The position numbers and the translations under genes are program-made. From the NCBI GenBank assembly GCA_910592005.1, contig CAJVPP010001599.1, positions 1 to 18,965 of the forward strand: a stretch of DNA of 18,965 nucleotides, written 5' to 3'. How positions within the stretch are numbered: position 1 is the stretch's first letter; each line of letters starts with the position of its first letter. The notes under the pieces are model-generated. The model was not told the origin of the DNA and did no database searches. It saw only the letters and a program-made list of their open reading frames with translations. This DNA comes from Funneliformis mosseae. Lineage: Eukaryota; Glomeromycota; Glomeromycetes; Glomerales; Glomeraceae. Positions 9,373 through 18,610 of the stretch are shown here, piece by piece.

Positions 9373-9659
9373 TGATTGTTTATAAAAATGTTAAAAATTT
9401 TTATTTGTAGAATTTCACGATCGCAATATAGGAAATAATTTTTGTTAATCATATCTTCAATTGTTAAAATTTTGCCATATCCTATTTTGGTATGGCTTTA
9501 TTTTGGAACTTTTTTTTTGAGAATATATGACTCCTCTCTTTCCGTATCGAGAATGTATGGAAATTAATTAAATATTAATTGATTGTCGTTAGCGCATATA
9601 ACAATAAAAACCACCGTTCAAGTAAATTCCAAATTTTGAATTACCATATAAGGAATTCG

Positions 9660-9761
9660 GTAAGTGTATTTTTTTGACTCATTGTGTAACTTGGTACAAC
9701 GCGCAATGTTTATTTTCATAGTTGGGGGGTTTTTTTTCAAAAAAAAAAAATTTACTTACAG
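9660..9761 (+). other. probable 5' UTR intron of the Kelch-BTB gene
   Basis: A GTAAGT donor at 9660-9665 and a TTACTTACAG acceptor ending at 9761 bound a 102-nt segment upstream of the Kelch-BTB start. It contains T8-C-A12 (9730-9750), the same kind of palindrome as in the LYS4 and NPR3 introns. Several ATGs lie between the acceptor and the chosen start, so short upstream open frames are possible. Transcript data would be needed to confirm it. Confidence 0.5.
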
Positions 9762-9981
9762 GTTAATACTTTCTCAATCACAAATAAATCAAATAAATCA
9801 AATAAATCTCCTTTCCTACTCTTTATTAGAGGGTATTTAAATAATTTTATGGTACTTTTCAATGATTTCGTTTAATTTTATAAAGAAAATTCTTTGAAAG
9901 TTTTTAGATGGTTTAATCTATTTTATTGCGTAAAATTTTTTGAAAACAAAGAAAAAAAAAATACCAAAAAGGTATATTATT

Positions 9982-11655
9982 ATGATGTCAGATACAGCGT
10001 CCTCACCCTTAGATACGTCTTCTCCTTCTTCATCGTCGTCTACCCTAGCCACGACTCCTAATTTTTTACATGCAGATCTAAGACGTTCGTCATATTTCTC
10101 AACGGCATGTAATAACCCATATCCTACCAAAGCTACAGGGGTTTCGCTTAGTTGTTTAGTAAATGCATCAGTGACTGTTGTTCCTAATAATAATGATAAT
10201 AAACCACCAAATTATGTTTACGTATTTGGTGGATTTAATTTATACACTGATGAAGTTTATAATGATTTATATAGGTTAAATGTTTCTGAAATGAAGTGGG
10301 AGGATGTAATTTATTTAAAGGGCGTACGTCCTTCAAAGCGAACTAATCATTCTGCTTCTTTATGGAATCAAGATAAGATAATAATTTTTGGTGGGACTGA
10401 TGAACAAGATCAAAATTGTAACGATATAGTTATTTTGGACTTAAAAACTATGACTTGGGAACGTCCTGAAGTGAATGGATATATTCCGTTAGGACGTGCA
10501 AAGCATTCAGCTAATATACACAATGATAAACTTTATATAGTTGGAGGTTATTATATAAGTGAAGAAGAGGAGAATTCGGTATCATCCGATGTTAACTGTT
10601 TAAATTTACAAACGTGGACATGGGAAGATCCGATTACATTGATTCCAAGACATTCGCATGTTTCATTCATTTATCAGAATCGTCTTCATGTATATGGAGG
10701 TTATAATGAGGAAATGGATAGAGAGAAGTCGCTTGTTATTTTAGATCTTCAAACTCAACAAGTTTCAAAGATAGAAATTACGAGTGATTCAGGACCTGAA
10801 ATGAATGGACAACATTTCGCTCAATTGTATTGGAATCGATTAGTTGTAGTGGTAACACAGAGTTTGAAAGTTGAAGCGCAGGAAGGTTCAATCGGAGTTT
10901 GGGCTTTAGATTTGAATTCTTTTCAATGGCATCAATTTGAGGATGGTGATCGTTTTGTACAAGGAAATTGGCATTATTTTGCTATGGCAGAAAATTGTCC
11001 AAGGTTTTTCTTATTTGGAATAGATGAAAAGGAGTCCGATGAGTATTTTTCAAATGTTCTTTCGGTTGACCTTCAAGAATATGGTATTTCGAGAATTCCA
11101 CCTCCAACCATTGGGTGGGATTTTGCACAATTATTAAATGACGTAAACACTTCAGATTTTACCATTAAATCAAATGAAGAAGATAGTCCTGTCATTCATG
11201 TTCATCGAATTATTCTTCTTGCCAGATGGCCTCACTTTGGTAATATGATTAATTCAGGAATGACGGAATCATTTAATTCAACTTTAACAATTCCTGAACC
11301 TTATGATATAGTTCAGGCTTTTATTTCTTACCTTTACACTGACATCATTGAAGGACAACTATTAATTGATACAGTTGCAGACCTTATGGTGTTGGGTAAT
11401 ATGTATCTTATTCCACGTTTGACATCACTTTGTTGTGCTCGTCTACAAGAGAACATTAGTATAGAGAATGTTGCTAAAATTTATCAATCTGCTTCAGTCG
11501 CTGGAGCTCATCCTTTAAAGAAAAGGTCAATGAGATTTATCAACACTAATTTCGGTCCGGTTTCTAAAACACAAGGTTTCAGGACTTTACCGAAAGAGAT
11601 CTTGTTTGATTTCTTGGATAGTTTGCCGGAAAAGGCGAAAATTAGCGTCGAATGA
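9982..11655 (+). CDS. Kelch-repeat and BTB-domain protein
   Basis: A single open frame of 557 residues with no intron in the coding part. After a Ser/Thr-rich N-terminus (about 1-45) come Kelch blades with the diagnostic hydrophobic-GG and spaced W/Y: YVYVFGGF (about 78), KIIIFGGT, LYIVGGYY and LHVYGGYN, then more degenerate blades to about 385. A BTB domain follows (about 390-490: SDFTIKS, VHRIILLARWPHFGNMI, FISYLYTD), with a short BACK-like helical tail. In this order (Kelch first, BTB last) it resembles LZTR1-type proteins rather than animal BTB-BACK-Kelch proteins. BTB proteins of this kind often act as Cullin-3 substrate adaptors; that role here is inference. The ATG at 9982 (or the adjacent one at 9985) is chosen because an in-frame TAA at 9931 rules out anything further upstream except a TTG. 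Kelch/BTB families are commonly expanded in mycorrhizal fungi. Confidence 0.9.
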   Translation: MMSDTASSPLDTSSPSSSSSTLATTPNFLHADLRRSSYFSTACNNPYPTKATGVSLSCLVNASVTVVPNNNDNKPPNYVYVFGGFNLYTDEVYNDLYRLNVSEMKWEDVIYLKGVRPSKRTNHSASLWNQDKIIIFGGTDEQDQNCNDIVILDLKTMTWERPEVNGYIPLGRAKHSANIHNDKLYIVGGYYISEEEENSVSSDVNCLNLQTWTWEDPITLIPRHSHVSFIYQNRLHVYGGYNEEMDREKSLVILDLQTQQVSKIEITSDSGPEMNGQHFAQLYWNRLVVVVTQSLKVEAQEGSIGVWALDLNSFQWHQFEDGDRFVQGNWHYFAMAENCPRFFLFGIDEKESDEYFSNVLSVDLQEYGISRIPPPTIGWDFAQLLNDVNTSDFTIKSNEEDSPVIHVHRIILLARWPHFGNMINSGMTESFNSTLTIPEPYDIVQAFISYLYTDIIEGQLLIDTVADLMVLGNMYLIPRLTSLCCARLQENISIENVAKIYQSASVAGAHPLKKRSMRFINTNFGPVSKTQGFRTLPKEILFDFLDSLPEKAKISVE

Positions 11656-11674
11656 CATGAATGACACCTTTTTG

Positions 11675-11740
11675 GTAAGTTTATAAATTTTTACTAAAAT
11701 CAAAAATTTTTCATACAATTTTTAATATTAATTTCCACAG
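11675..11740 (+). other. probable 3' UTR intron of the Kelch-BTB gene
   Basis: GTAAGT at 11675-11680 and TTTCCACAG ending at 11740 bound a 66-nt intron-like segment starting 19 nt after the stop codon. Its length matches the coding introns in this window. The stop lies close enough to the junction (under 50 nt) that nonsense-mediated decay would not be expected. Confidence 0.5.
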
Positions 11741-13190
11741 CTTTTAACAAGCCAAAGAGATGACGATTTATTATAAAAATGAATACGAATTTAAAGATTC
11801 TGTAATGTCCTGCAAATTTTTTTTTTCTTGAACTTATAGGGATATAATAGAACATTTGATTTATATATAGAATTTTAATATACTGATTGGTATGTTGGTA
11901 TATAGATATGTATTTCAATTAAGTATGTTCATTACGTTAATCGTTGATGAATAATTGTAAATTTTTTTCGTTTTTACATTTAATGAGTGGGCATCTAGAA
12001 TTCTTGTACGGATAATAAAGTTTTCATAGATTAAAATCATAGCCAAAAAAAAAAAACAAAAAAATTAAATAAATAAATAAAAGTTTTGGATTCTTTAAAA
12101 ATTTTATTACTGCGTTTACTAAATATTTTACTATAATCACGTGTCCGAGGGATATCAGAGCGAAATTTTCACGTGATATTAAATAAATTAAATTTATCAA
12201 AAGAGTAGTATTTGATTTATATGGTATGGTATGTTAAAAGAACTTTATATTAAAAACACACAATACTGTATTAGACGAAAATTCTGTTAATAGCTTATCT
12301 TCTTACCATTATTTGTTTTAATTTTATTATTATATAAAATAAAAATTTTGAATTCAATTCATTTCTATTCTTTTTTAATTAAATGTTTATAATAATATTT
12401 TTTTTAATTACTAATTAGTTTCCTTTTTTTTTTATAATTGCTTATATATTTGAGATTTTAATAGTTTAATAGCCAACTCAATATCTTAGTTACTATTAAA
12501 AATAAAATCTTTTGGTTTTTTTTACTATTTTAAACATTATAATAGAAGAAAAAAAAAGCTATAAAAAAATAAATTTAATTTTTTATGCTAAATATAATAT
12601 TTTTATACCTTTTTACAATAAAGCATTTATATGCTTAGAATTATTATTTTATTAAAAAATCTAATACTTTTTATTTTATAATTAATATTTAAATTCAAAA
12701 TTTCTTAATAAAAATACTTTTAACTATAATTTTAATAAAAAAGAAGAAATTTAACTTAATATTTAATTAAAAAGCATTTTACATAATTTTATATATATTT
12801 AACCATAAATTTTATAAAGGTTATATACCAATTTTATAAAATACTTTTTGAAAATATTTAAAATATAATTTCATTTTTAATATCTTATTACAAATTCTAT
12901 TTAGCATTATTAAAAAGAATAAAATTACTATTATTATAAAGTTTTTTAAGTATTATTCTTTTATTTATATTAATATTAGTATAACTTTTATTTAAAATAT
13001 ATGCAAATTCAATATATATAAAAATTTATCATTTAAAATAAGTTTTTTAAAATAAAAAAAATATATTAATTAAAAAAATGCTATTTTTAATATAATTATA
13101 AATAATAAGAATTTTTATTACAAATTATTTTATTTGTTTTAAAATTTTAACTTATTTTTAAATTATTTATTTTATAATATAATATTTTTT
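11741..13190. other. very AT-rich intergenic stretch, no gene seen
   Basis: After the presumed Kelch-BTB 3' UTR the sequence becomes almost pure A/T to about 13190, with dense stop codons in all frames and no recognisable element. The only distinct signal is a pair of CACGTG boxes at 12138-12143 and 12170-12175. Confidence 0.7.
12138..12175. promoter_or_regulatory. orphan pair of CACGTG boxes
   Basis: TCACGTGT and TCACGTGA lie 32 bp apart around a locally GC-richer segment (GTCCGAGGGATATC). The only other CACGTG pair in the window is in the NPR3 promoter. No gene starts next to this pair, so it may be a relic promoter or a distal element. Confidence 0.3.
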
Positions 13191-13209
13191 GTGATTCTAA
13201 AGGAATCAC
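13191..13209. repeat. GTGATTC/GAATCAC hairpin at left edge of the repeat region
   Basis: Perfect 7-bp arms surround a 5-nt loop TAAAG. It marks the change from near-pure AT sequence to more complex DNA. A similar GAATCAC...GTGATTC hairpin lies at 17181-17216. Confidence 0.55.
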
Positions 13210-13300
13210 ACTAATCACCTCCCATACAAGAAAAATAATTGACTTCATTTTATAGGTTACTTAGTACTCTAAATGTTTTTTATTTGCAATACATTAAGCC

Positions 13301-13336
13301 TGATCTTAGCCAAAGACGCTAAAGTAAAGAGATCAC
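13301..13336 (-). repeat. U2-snRNA-like 5' module, copy 1
   Basis: On the minus strand this reads ATCTCTTT, then an inserted spacer, then TTTGGCTAAGATCA. The last 14 bases match the conserved start of U2 snRNA (stem I and the following segment). The branch-site recognition sequence GTAGTA that should follow is absent, so it is not a working U2 gene. A diverged second copy lies about 95 bp away. Confidence 0.5.
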
Positions 13337-13393
13337 TAAAAATAAATTATATAATGCAGAACTTGATCTATGATACATCATGATTTTTTCTAT

Positions 13394-13431
13394 GCCTCAG
13401 TCTTAGCCAAAAGCATTAAAGCAAAGAGGTC
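13394..13431 (-). repeat. U2-snRNA-like 5' module, copy 2
   Basis: This matches copy 1 at 24 of 30 core positions, and all six differences are transitions. On the minus strand it reads ACCTCTTTGC, a spacer, then GCTTTTGGCTAAGA, again like the U2 5' end with a short extra segment in stem I. Like copy 1 it lacks the rest of U2. Confidence 0.5.
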
Positions 13432-13836
13432 TGCTTCATCATGATAATCTATCCTATTCACTATATTTATTCTATTCATCACTCAATAGCCTACTATATT
13501 TATTATTTTCATTCTAATCTCTGTTTCATCAGTCGTGATGCTAATAATAATCTTGAAAGGGAAACTATGTGTTAGTTACAAACCTGAAGACGTTATCTTG
13601 CAAATGCTTAGCCTAAACTGAAAGTAAATACTTACTCTTAATTTTCTAATATCTTATCCAGTATTTCTCTAAGTAACTTTATTTCACTGGTACTTTTTTT
13701 ATATAGAGATACACAATGATTATGCCCATTATACAGTATTTGCTTATTTATATAGTTATAATATTCGTATTTACAAATTGTAAAATTTTGAGAAAAGAAT
13801 TTAGCAAATATATATACGATTCACACATTACATAGC

Positions 13837-13902
13837 CTCTATTCTTTAGCAAGAATTTCTCTAATATTATATTGATATTTCAGGTAATCAATCTCACATA
13901 AT
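13837..13902. repeat. ~65-bp direct repeat, copy 1 (partner at 15783)
   Basis: This shares an exact 16-mer ATATTTCAGGTAATCA (13875-13890) and a diverged flank containing AGCAAGAATTT with 15783-15847. On the minus strand both encode a DYLKY-containing peptide, so the repeat may be two copies of one coding relic, not LTRs. Confidence 0.5.
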
Positions 13903-14556
13903 TGTCTGACTATCATTTGTAAATTTTTTTAGTTATAAAAGTACTTTTTTTTTTACTTGTTTATCTGTTTTCCATTTGCCCTTTAAAATTTGAATCTAAC
14001 TAAATGAGTGTCACAATAGAAGGATCAGAAGAAATATCAATTTAAGTGACCTAAAAAATCAGACAAGCCTTTAAAATTAAGCAGGTATTTAAGTAATGTC
14101 TAAAACTATTTAAGAACAATAGCAATAAGTATGACTAACAACTACGTGATAATAGATCTTTATAAATTTTAATAAATTATTAACGTGAAAGTGAGATCAA
14201 AATATTGTCAAGATTCATATTCTCAGACTAGATAAAGTTGATAAATATGTATGTGAAGTTATACACAATAAATACAACGCTCAAATAATTGATAACGATA
14301 TATTTATTAGAATAAGTACTATTCTGAGTTACATTTACATTTATTAAATCTGACCAATTTTATATTTAGTATAATGGGAGAAATAAAGAAAATATCTATT
14401 ATGAACTTAGAAATTCAACTAGGATATATAATCCAATTTGGTATATGATATCTAATATGATATGCGTAGCTGAAGATAATGATTATTAACTTAATATTAG
14501 CGTATAGTTTCAAAGACTAACATTTCTTCAAAGGCAAAATCCAATTGTATATCAAT

Positions 14557-15201
14557 GTTCTCCACCAAACGTTTGAATAGAAGTAAACTAAATTCTTACA
14601 GGGAAAAATTGTAAATCACTTTGCTTATCAGGTTTAAATCCTTGCAAGTATTTTTAACAAAGATTCAGATTGTTAAAATGCGTTAGATAGAATTGCTCAA
14701 GTTCAGCAAACTCATATTATTGAATTTATCAGAATCACTTTTCCTCAATTGTTTGATCCTTACTGTCAGAATCCTTTTTCTACAAGAGTCTTTACTCATG
14801 TAATTCCAGAAAATGATCAAAATGCTAAACCTAGTTGAGCTCTGTACCTTATACATTAGGATGTTAATGACACTCCAGTTTACTATAGAATAAACTGAAA
14901 CAAAAATTTGACTCTTAGGTGTGGATGGATTCTTTAATTGAACCTTGTGCTTAATGAACTTACTTAATAGTTAGATGAAGTTGGCTATTATACCGATATG
15001 AATTAAATGATTTAATGCTTTCCTTACTAATATTGTAAAAATTTTATTTGCATAGATGATAAAAAAATAGTAGATTATACATTTGCAAAAATAAAATTCA
15101 AATATTTTGCTGAAATTTCAAATCTTTCGAGTCCTTTCTACTTTTATCTTAATTGCATTTTTTTAGTTTGTCAGAAAGAATTTTGCAAATTCATAGTTTA
15201 A
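14557..15201 (+). pseudogene. possible decayed transposon-type coding sequence, plus strand
   Basis: One plus-strand frame reads coherent protein-like segments broken by stops: FLQGKIVNHFAYQV, then a 54-codon open run including LDRIAQVQQTHIIEFIRITF and PFSTRVFTHVIPEND, and a final open run from DDKKIVDYTFAKIK to the TAA at 15199. Many internal stops are TAA or TAG where glutamine would fit and TGA where arginine or tryptophan would fit, as C-to-T (or G-to-A) decay would produce. However, the number of stops is also near what random DNA this rich in AT would give. I cannot name the family; no reverse transcriptase or DDE motif is visible. Confidence 0.35.
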
Positions 15202-15782
15202 TTTTCTCTAAGTCCCATGCTTTATATATAAATTTTTATAGATGTCAACCCTATCCTCTGAACGAATAATATTTATAAGGATTTCTTGGTTCTTACTTCT
15301 GATTTGTTAATAATTGCATTATATGAATTAATAATATTGCTAATTCTTTAAATAAGCTTTTTTAGCATAAATAATTATTCACCTTATGGAATTCAAAAAT
15401 ATCTCTAATTTTTATTCTTTAGATAAAATTAATTATTTTAAATTTTATCTCAATGAATCACAATCTAATAATTTCTTAGGGTAAATGATCCAGATCCAGG
15501 AAATCTTTCTAATCTTAGAAGCAAACGATCCTGAGATCAACATTTTATTATACACTTTTTTTTCATTATTAATCCCTTGCAAATCATGACGATTAGCATA
15601 CACATTTCCAAATCCCTGCTTTTTTATTCAAAAAAAAAAAGATAAGCAATTATAATCTGTAGTTTTGTTCCTCCTTTGGTAACAAAAACGCAGTAAGTAA
15701 ACAGGATAAAATATTGATTACTGAAAAGAAATCCCTATATTGTTTTAATAATAGCATGATCAGAGATATCATACACAAAAAA

Positions 15783-15847
15783 TACTCTATCAGCAAGAGT
15801 TTTCCTGATATCTTTCTGCATATTTCAGGTAATCAGTCTTATATAAT
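15783..15847. repeat. ~65-bp direct repeat, copy 2 (partner at 13837)
   Basis: This shares the exact 16-mer ATATTTCAGGTAATCA (15820-15835) with copy 1, 1945 bp away, plus a diverged AGCAAGAGTTT flank. It lies at the 3' part of the minus-strand relic below. Confidence 0.5.
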
Positions 15848-17085
15848 GAAATTCTCTATACTACAATTGCGAACTTGAATTTATTGCTTGAACTATTGTA
15901 AGTAAGATAATATTCTATTTCATTTCTATACCATTCACTATGTAATCCATAATTCCCATATTTTTTATCACAAATAGGATATAATGAGCTCCATGGCTGA
16001 AGTGATGTAAAATTATAATTATTAATTTCCCTAAAACTATTTTGAAATTTTAAGTATGTGAAATGCTTTAACATAGATTTGATAATTAACTCTGGATTAG
16101 ATCTGGCTTCGAAAGTGATGGACTTGAAATCAGAGGCCTAAGACTTTGCTGACGTATTTATTAGCTTCTAATAATTACCATGGCTCATTTCCAGTTTCTT
16201 TTTTATATTTTTTATATAAATTAAAACGAATATTATCTGTCAAAATACTTAGTAATCAAGTTAATTTGATATGCCAATCCAGATATTCAGAGGTTAATAT
16301 TTTATCAGACTCAGTCATTTTCTTTTTATACAAGTACAAATAATTTAAATCCTTTTTTTCTCATCAATTCAAAAAAAAATTTAAAATTTTCAGATAGTAA
16401 GTTGTCTAATATTTCTTATCATATTTTCAAAAAAATAGTTAGATTATCTTCTGTACTCATAGAGTAGGAAAGATTATGCAGTTATCTCAATTTCATGTTA
16501 TTCATATTTAATAAAGTAAAATCTAACTTTATACCTACCTTCTATTTCTTCATCATCATGACTTAATTTGCATAATAGGCAGATGGTCTCTTAAGATCTC
16601 ATATGATGTCTCATCAGTAATCCCATAATAATCAAAATTTTTACTACTATATTCTCTATATAGATTAGAATATTGATCTAATATCTTTTTACGAAAATAA
16701 GCTTAGTCATAAGTTAGATTAGTCTTACTTGCTTGAGACGTAATTGATAAAATCATTTCTGGTGAAGCATTTATCTTGATTTCTTTTTCATTAGGTAAAG
16801 ATCAGTACTTAATATAATAAGAACCCTTTATATATCAGCTGACTACTTTTCCTTTATTATACTCTTTTCATATCCAGAATATAAGCCTGAATTCTTAAAT
16901 TCATATACATCATTATGTTTATTACTATTATATAAGGATAGGTAAGGATATTCTTTCAAAGCTACATTGATATAAAGAGCACAAGCATCATATGAAATGA
17001 CAGGCGAATTGATTGAGTCTAAAAAATTAGAGATATATATTAAATAAATAGGTGTACTTACCTCAGAAGATTCAGTCACATGCAT
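15790..17085 (-). pseudogene. decayed gene of an unnamed repeat family with zinc-ribbon-like motifs
   Basis: From the ATG at 17085, 80 codons stay open (STPIYLIYISNFLDSINSPV, YDACALYINVALKEYPYLSL). After frame changes the minus strand goes on with INASPEMILSITSQAS, YSNLYREYSSKNFDYYGITD, HDDEEIEGRYK, LYKKYKKETGNEPW, SDFKSITFEARSNPELIIKS and a 72-codon run (15856-16074) with NSFREINNYNFTSLQP, YPICDKKYGNYGLHSEWYR and YYLTYNSSSNKFKFAIVV, then DYLKYAERYQ. The pieces keep one order and strand with stops and shifts between them, so this is one dead gene of about 430 codons. The YPICDKKYG..GLHSEW segment, and a similar HDDEE..GRYK segment, look like worn CPxC-type zinc ribbons. I do not recognise the family; it reads like the large uncharacterised repeated genes of AM fungi. 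Confidence 0.55.
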
Positions 17086-17180
17086 GTGATAATTTATTAT
17101 TAGGGATATTAATGGTTAAAGATAAACCAGTTTTAAATTAGTTGTATAATCGAACTGGTTCAGTTTAGTTTCAAGATTAA

Positions 17181-17216
17181 GAATCACAATAAATATCAGT
17201 TTTTATTATGTGATTC
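17181..17216. repeat. GAATCACA...TGTGATTC hairpin at right edge of the repeat region
   Basis: GAATCACA at 17181 and TGTGATTC ending at 17216 are inverted, with ATAA/TTAT extending the stem imperfectly. The stem motif is the same as in the hairpin at 13191-13209, about 4 kb away. Confidence 0.5.
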
Positions 17217-17344
17217 AATATGGTTAGACCATTAGTTCAACTGATAATTTTCAGCTGCAGTTTCAACTATAGTTAATAACTTATTTAGAAGAATCTAAAT
17301 AATAAAGTTTTTATTATTATTTATCTAAAAAAAATTTAAAAAAG

Positions 17345-17365
17345 CATTAGTTTTTGAAACTAATG
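17345..17365. repeat. perfect 9-bp-arm hairpin
   Basis: CATTAGTTT and AAACTAATG surround a TTG loop. It lies in an otherwise gene-free AT-rich stretch (17220-17570) and has no clear partner. Confidence 0.6.
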
Positions 17366-17574
17366 AAATAGAATTTTAATAACAAAATTTTTGTTTTTGC
17401 ATATTAATTAGTTCTATTATTTATTACAATAATGATATATAAATAAAATAAAAAAATAAAACTACAAATAGAATAAATTTATAATTGTTAAAGTATGTTT
17501 GCTCTTGGCCAGATATAAATAGCCTATAATTGTTAATCTTAAACACCATATAAAGGTGGCAAGCTTTGTTTAGG

Positions 17575-17594
17575 AAAAAAAATTTTTTTTTTTT
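17575..17594. repeat. A8T12 palindrome downstream of the SANT-like gene
   Basis: Eight A followed by twelve T lie about 165 bp beyond the stop of the minus-strand Myb/SANT-like gene. It is another member of the A-run/T-run palindromes seen throughout the window. Nothing else is recognised from 17366 to 17760; a minus-strand open frame there is low-complexity. Confidence 0.5.
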
Positions 17595-17759
17595 AACAAA
17601 AATCAAAAAAAAAATTATAAAAAAAACTGAATGTGAAATTAAAGGAGGAAATGGAAAAAGAAAAAGGAATGACAATAGTTGAAGAGAGTGATAGTTAAAA
17701 GTTTGTTTTAAAAAGAATGTCAATAGTTAGAGTAATAATTAGGTTTAAAAAAAAAAGAA

Positions 17760-18435
17760 TTATATAGAGGAGTTTACGATTTGTGATGGTATTTCGGTAT
17801 TAGGTAATAAAGGTGGTGATGCAGATCTTCGTAAAAAAGGAGGATTAGAAGAACGAGAATTATTTAAATTTTCTAGTAAAGTAAATATAAAATTTAGTTT
17901 AAAATAAGTTTAAAATATTTGAAACTTAAATAACAAAACTTACGGTGCTCTAATTCAGATCGCCTTCTTTCTTCTACTTGAAAAACTAAAAAATAAAAAG
18001 TTGAATTTAACTATAAATATCAAACAGAATACATTTTTAAATACTTACCAGGTTTTTTCCAAAATGGAGTTTTAAATTGCTCTCCATATTTTTTCACCAA
18101 CTTTACTCCACCTTCCTTTCGGATTTCCTTTCGCATAAAGTTCAAATAACTAAAAATATTAATTGTTTATAATTTTTATTTTATACAATTAGATCGCTTG
18201 CTTTCTTAATCAGGATTTTACTTACTTTACAATCCTTAACCATCCCTTTAAACTTTGCTTGACATTGCACCACCGTAACATCTGTATTAAATTCTTCTTT
18301 GATCTTCTCCGCAACTTCTTTCCAAAAAGATAACTTTGATCTTCCAAGCATAAACCAATATTCTTCGTTTCTGTTTCTTCTTTCGTCTATCAACAATTTA
18401 ACTTCATTATCGTCCCAATCGATTGTGTTTGGCAT
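17760..18435 (-). CDS. Myb/SANT-like DNA-binding protein, four exons, one frame break
   Basis: Exons on the minus strand: 18435-18226, 18149-18049, 17985-17944, 17872-17760. All three introns (76, 63, 71 nt) start GTAAGT and end AG. Exon 1 encodes a trihelix-type Myb/SANT-like domain with the three spaced tryptophans W7, W27 and W38 and the signature LLIDERRNRNEEYWFMLGRS, ending VVQCQAKFKGMVKDCK. Exon 2 opens LFELYAKGNPKGRWSKVGEK but then meets a stop; one base fewer in the A6 run (plus-strand T6, 18089-18094) restores KYGEQFKTPFWKKP and leads in frame through exons 3 and 4 (VEERRRSELEH, SASPPLLPNTE) to TAA. The intended product is about 154 residues; as written it stops after 95. An alternative AG inside exon 2 could also give the later frame but loses the GNPKGRW block. 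It is probably nuclear and DNA-binding, from a repeated family, perhaps transposon-derived. Confidence 0.75.
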
Positions 18436-18569
18436 TTTTGATAAATTGAAAATTTAAAAATTATAAAAAATTGTTAAATTTTTTAACAATTAAAGAAAAA
18501 AGAAAAAAAAATACTTATAAATTTATATAAAATTATATCGACATATGTCAGAAATTTGAAACATTTTCA

Positions 18570-18610
18570 AATGAGTAATTCTATTTTGCATGTAATGAGT
18601 AATTCTATTT
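18570..18610. repeat. 17-bp direct repeat, two copies
   Basis: AATGAGTAATTCTATTT occurs at 18570 and again at 18594, and a shorter GTAATTCTATTTT copy follows at about 18642. They lie about 135-175 bp upstream of the SANT-like start and could be promoter repeats or slippage products. Confidence 0.65.

Noticed and set aside
13301..13431. A functional U2 snRNA gene
   Set aside because: Only the first ~30 nt resemble U2; the GTAGTA branch-site region, Sm site and later stems are missing, and stem I is interrupted.
13200..17200. An LTR retrotransposon bounded by the 1.95-kb-spaced direct repeats
   Set aside because: No TG...CA ends, primer-binding site, polypurine tract or reverse-transcriptase (YxDD) motif could be seen; the repeats read as coding relics instead.
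17424..17723. Minus-strand open frame of about 99 codons
   Set aside because: It runs through homopolymers (A8T12) and is Phe/Leu/Lys low-complexity; no splice or family support.
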